From contig PMZX01000160.1 in the NCBI GenBank assembly GCA_003170035.1, forward strand, positions 1-9,161: a DNA stretch of 9,161 bases, written 5' to 3'. The notes under the pieces were generated by a model, which was not told where the DNA came from, did not search any database, and saw only the letters and a list, made by a program, of their open reading frames with translations. Positions 6,861 to 9,161 of the stretch are shown in pieces. This stretch comes from Myxococcales bacterium (lineage in GTDB: Bacteria > Myxococcota_A > Polyangia > Fen-1088). The translations under genes and the position numbers were made by a program. The first letter of the stretch is position 1. Every line of letters starts with the position of its first letter.

Positions 6861-6893
6861 GTTACAACTCTGTGACGGTAGTGTGACAACTGC
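6861..6893 (+). promoter_or_regulatory. Pho-box-like site: three direct repeats with 11-base period
   Basis: Three tandem 11-base units, GTTACAACTCT, GTGACGGTAGT and GTGACAACTGC, share GTgACaact at the same phase. The core CTGTGAC-4-GTGTGAC (6870-6887) has the layout of the E. coli PhoB box, which is two 7-base CTGTCAT-type repeats 4 bases apart, i.e. one repeat per helical turn. It sits in the divergent spacer, reads in the direction of the regulator gene and ends 74 bases before its ATG. A possible -10, TCAAAT, lies at 6902-6907, about 14 bases beyond the core; this is a few bases more than in the E. coli phoA promoter. It suggests the regulator controls its own operon; pit may respond to the same site. 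Confidence 0.6.
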
Positions 6894-6967
6894 GAGGAGC
6901 GTCAAATCGACTTGCTCGCAAGCCCAGGACGCCGTACCAGTATGGTAGATATGACCGTGGCCACAGA

Positions 6968-7669
6968 ATGGCGCGCATACTTGTCATAGAGGACGAAGCG
7001 GACATCAGGCAGGTTCTCGAGTACAACCTGCGCCAGGCAGGTCACGACGTAACAGGAGTCGAGCGCGGCAGCGCCGGACTGGCCCTTGCGCGCGAGCGGC
7101 CGCCCGATCTGGTCTTGCTCGACCTCATGTTGCCGGACATGCCGGGCCTGGACGTGTGCCGCACGATGAAGGCCGAGCCCCGGCTGCGCCAGGTGGCGGT
7201 GATCATGCTGACCGCGAAGGGCAGCGAGATCGATCGCATTGTCGGCCTGGAACTCGGCGCAGACGACTACGTCACCAAGCCTTTCAGCGTGCGCGAGGTC
7301 CTGCTGCGCGTGCAGGCGGTTTTGCGGCGGTCGCCCGCGGGCGGCGAGTCCGAATCGGCCGAGCCCGTGGTGTTCGGCCGGCTACGCATCGATCACACGG
7401 CGCATCGGGCCTGGGTGGACGAGCGCGAAGTCGCGCTCACCGCGCTGGAGATGAGGCTGCTGTGGACCCTCTATCAACGGCGGGGTCGCGTGCAGTCGCG
7501 CGGCACCCTGCTCGACGATGTCTGGGACGCTGATCCCGAGAACAACACCCGCACCGTAGACACCCACGTCAAGCGTCTGCGCGAAAAACTGGGGGCGGCC
7601 GGCGATTATGTCGAGACCGTGCGCGGGGTCGGCTACCGGTTCGCGGCCCAGCCAGGGGAAGAGTTGTGA
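6968..7669 (+). CDS. phoB: OmpR/PhoB-family response regulator, probably PhoB
   Basis: This 233-residue transcription factor has a receiver domain (1-120) and a winged-helix DNA-binding domain (about 131-228). The receiver has the acidic pair Glu8-Asp9, phospho-acceptor Asp52 in LVLLDLMLPD, Thr82 in IMLTAKG and Lys104 in DDYVTKPF. The effector domain shows LTALEMRLLWTL, RGTLLDDVW, RTVDTHVKRLREKLG and VRGVGYRF, the recognition-helix and wing pattern of the PhoB group. It is activated by the sensor kinase encoded next to it, with which it overlaps by four bases, and is expected to switch on phosphate-starvation genes. The PhoB assignment rests on the PhoR-type kinase, the divergent pit gene and the Pho-box-like repeats upstream; sequence alone proves only the OmpR/PhoB class. 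The ATG at 6968 is the only in-frame start before the conserved MARILVIEDE; it has no clear Shine-Dalgarno. Confidence 0.88.
   Translation: MARILVIEDEADIRQVLEYNLRQAGHDVTGVERGSAGLALARERPPDLVLLDLMLPDMPGLDVCRTMKAEPRLRQVAVIMLTAKGSEIDRIVGLELGADDYVTKPFSVREVLLRVQAVLRRSPAGGESESAEPVVFGRLRIDHTAHRAWVDEREVALTALEMRLLWTLYQRRGRVQSRGTLLDDVWDADPENNTRTVDTHVKRLREKLGAAGDYVETVRGVGYRFAAQPGEEL
7654..7659 (+). promoter_or_regulatory. Ribosome binding site of the sensor kinase
   Basis: AGGGGA lies 6 bases before the GTG at 7666, inside the last codons of the regulator gene. It supports the GTG start and translation coupled through the GTGA overlap. Confidence 0.65.
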
Positions 7670-9161
7670 AGCTCGGCATTCGGGCCAAGCTCTTTACCGC
7701 ATCGCTGGCTCTCATCGTTGTGTCGCTGGTGGCCGGCGAGCTGTATCTGCGGCCGGCCATCGAGAGCGACCTGCTGGCGCGCATTCGCACTGACCTGTCG
7801 GCGCGCATGGCCCTGGTGGCTGAGGAGGCGCGGGTTCTGGCCGCGACCGGCGAGACCGCCAACGCCGGGTGGGACGCCCTGGCCGATCGCCTGGGTCCGC
7901 TGGCGCATGCGCGGGTAACCTTCATCGACGGGCAGGGCGTGGTCAAGGGCGACTCCGAGCTGTCGGGTGAGGCACTCGATCGGGTCGAGAACCACGGCGG
8001 CCGACCGGAAGTCAGGGCGGCGCTGCAAGGGCGGAGTAGCGACCAGATCCGGTTCTCAGCCACGTTGAGGCGGCGTCTGTTGTATGCGGCCACGCCTGTC
8101 CCGGGCGCGGGGAACATGGTGGCGCGCCTCAGCCTGCCCTTGGCAGATGTCGACCGAGCGGTGGCGCAACTTCGCGCCATTCTCATCGCAGGCGGGCTGG
8201 TGGCGCTGCTGGCCGCGGTGCTGATTGCGAGCGGCGCAGTCGTGCTCCTGTCGCGCGCGCTCCGCCGGGTGACCGCCATCGCCCGCCGCATGTCTGCGGG
8301 CGAGCTTGATCTGCGCAGTCGCCTCGACACACAAGACGAGATCGGAGAGCTGGGCCGGACGCTCGACCATCTAGCCGAGAATCTGTCGCGCTCGCTACGT
8401 GAGCTGCGTGACGATCGCGACCTTCTGGGCCGGATTCTCGAGGCGATGCGCGAGGGCGTGCTGGTGGTCGACAGCGAGCGGCGCATCTTGCGTTTCAACG
8501 GATCACTGCGCGAGATGCTCCTGCTCGACACCGGCGCCGTGGGGCGACCTGCCATCGAAGTGGTGCGCAATGCGGAGTTGCAGCTCCTGGTGGACGCGGC
8601 GATTGCGGGCCAGGAGCCGGTCACGGGAGAGATCGAGGTGGCAGGTTTGAGGCCGCGGCGCTTGCTGGTCCATGCCACGCGCCTGTCGGGAGAGCCCCGC
8701 TGCGTGCTGGTGGTTCTTTTTGACGTCACCGAGGTGCGGCGCCTGGAGACCGTACGCAAGGACTTCGTGGCCAACGTGTCGCACGAGCTGCGCACGCCCA
8801 TCGCAGCCGTGATGTCCGCGGCCGAGACCCTGCGAACCGCAGCCCGCACCGACCTCGCCGCGGCCGGGTCGTTCGTCGACATGATCGAGCGCAATGCCCG
8901 CCGGCTCGGCGATCTGGTCCAGGATCTTTTGGATTTGTCACGGATCGAATCCAAGGAGTTTCGTCTGGCGACCGACACCCTGGATCTTTCCGGGGTGGTG
9001 GCCCGGACGCTGGGATTCCATGAAGAGCGGGCGACGCAGAAGCGCATGCGAATGACGGCGACCTTGCCACCCGATCTACCTGCCGTGCGCGGCGACGCCA
9101 CCGCGCTGGAGCGCGTGCTGTCCAACCTGATCGACAACGCGGTCAAGTACTGCGCGGAGGG
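7666..9161 (+). CDS. phoR: PhoR-type sensor histidine kinase (cut by window edge after 498 codons)
   Basis: The frame starts at a GTG that overlaps the regulator stop (GTGA) and stays open to the right edge. Order of parts: membrane helix 1 (about 8-28); a periplasmic domain (30-168) containing VTFIDGQGVV (84-93) and ENHGGRPEVRAAL (108-120), typical of extracytoplasmic PAS-like sensors in PhoR/WalK kinases; membrane helix 2 (171-195); HAMP (about 197-248); a cytoplasmic PAS domain (about 253-355); the HisKA helix with phospho-acceptor His373 in VSHELRTPI; and the start of the ATPase domain with N-box NLIDNAVKY (487-495). The remaining ATP-binding motifs lie beyond the edge. It should phosphorylate the adjacent regulator in response to phosphate status, probably relayed by PhoU and the Pst transporter, which are not in this window. 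Function as PhoR is inferred from context and architecture; the kinase class is certain. Confidence 0.9.
   Translation, partial: MKLGIRAKLFTASLALIVVSLVAGELYLRPAIESDLLARIRTDLSARMALVAEEARVLAATGETANAGWDALADRLGPLAHARVTFIDGQGVVKGDSELSGEALDRVENHGGRPEVRAALQGRSSDQIRFSATLRRRLLYAATPVPGAGNMVARLSLPLADVDRAVAQLRAILIAGGLVALLAAVLIASGAVVLLSRALRRVTAIARRMSAGELDLRSRLDTQDEIGELGRTLDHLAENLSRSLRELRDDRDLLGRILEAMREGVLVVDSERRILRFNGSLREMLLLDTGAVGRPAIEVVRNAELQLLVDAAIAGQEPVTGEIEVAGLRPRRLLVHATRLSGEPRCVLVVLFDVTEVRRLETVRKDFVANVSHELRTPIAAVMSAAETLRTAARTDLAAAGSFVDMIERNARRLGDLVQDLLDLSRIESKEFRLATDTLDLSGVVARTLGFHEERATQKRMRMTATLPPDLPAVRGDATALERVLSNLIDNAVKYCAE

Noticed and set aside
7569..9146. 525-codon minus-strand open frame
   Set aside because: It is antisense to the regulator/kinase genes, is made mostly of Ser, Arg, Ala and Thr with no motif, and the opposite strand encodes an intact, motif-complete histidine kinase.
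1..9161. CRISPR array, tRNA/rRNA, insertion sequence, phage or defence genes
   Set aside because: No spaced repeats, transposase motifs, terminal inverted repeats, tRNA cloverleaf or RNA-gene signatures were seen; almost all of the window is explained by core metabolic and regulatory genes.

Overview
The window is GC-rich (high G/C at third codon positions), densely coding and free of mobile elements, tRNA or rRNA genes and CRISPR arrays. It looks like an ordinary chromosomal core region of a high-GC bacterium. The purH-purD-purE order, the PiT transporter next to a PhoB/PhoR pair, and the protein sequences would fit a deltaproteobacterial or myxobacterial-type genome. That placement is an impression from gene content and composition, not a proven assignment.

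Left block (1-5325), all on the minus strand and read from high to low coordinates: purH (AICAR transformylase/IMP cyclohydrolase), purD (GAR synthetase), purE (N5-CAIR mutase), a TsaC/Sua5-type tRNA threonylcarbamoyladenosine synthase, and a protein with a DUF1707 domain followed by LiaF-like beta repeats. After a 213-base gap comes the N-terminal part of a two-helix membrane protein, probably DUF116 family, that runs off the left edge. purH, purD, purE and tsaC are separated by 11 bases or overlap (4-base ATGA overlap purD/purE, 7-base overlap purE/tsaC), so they form one transcription unit. The LiaF-like gene starts 3 or 57 bases after tsaC depending on the start codon.

Middle (5326-5730): a 191-base spacer, then a small plus-strand gene for a 63-residue very acidic protein of no recognised family. 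It is preceded by a perfect Shine-Dalgarno sequence whose best-spaced start codon opens a two-codon ORF (Met-Ser-stop) overlapping the gene's own ATG.

Right block (5731-9161): phosphate uptake and its control. A PiT-family phosphate transporter on the minus strand diverges from a plus-strand OmpR/PhoB-type response regulator. The regulator overlaps by 4 bases a PhoR-type sensor kinase that starts with GTG and runs off the right edge. The 220-base divergent spacer contains three 11-base direct repeats with the spacing of a Pho box, facing the regulator gene, plus a strong hairpin just before the pit start codon. The likely picture is a phosphate-starvation regulator that controls its own operon, and perhaps pit, from the shared spacer.

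Two genes (the DUF116-like fragment and the sensor kinase) start with GTG and run off the window edges. A 525-codon open frame antisense to the kinase is only its shadow. I found no clearly new multi-gene system. The points most worth checking are the start-stop leader ORF with its acidic microprotein, and the Pho-box repeats.
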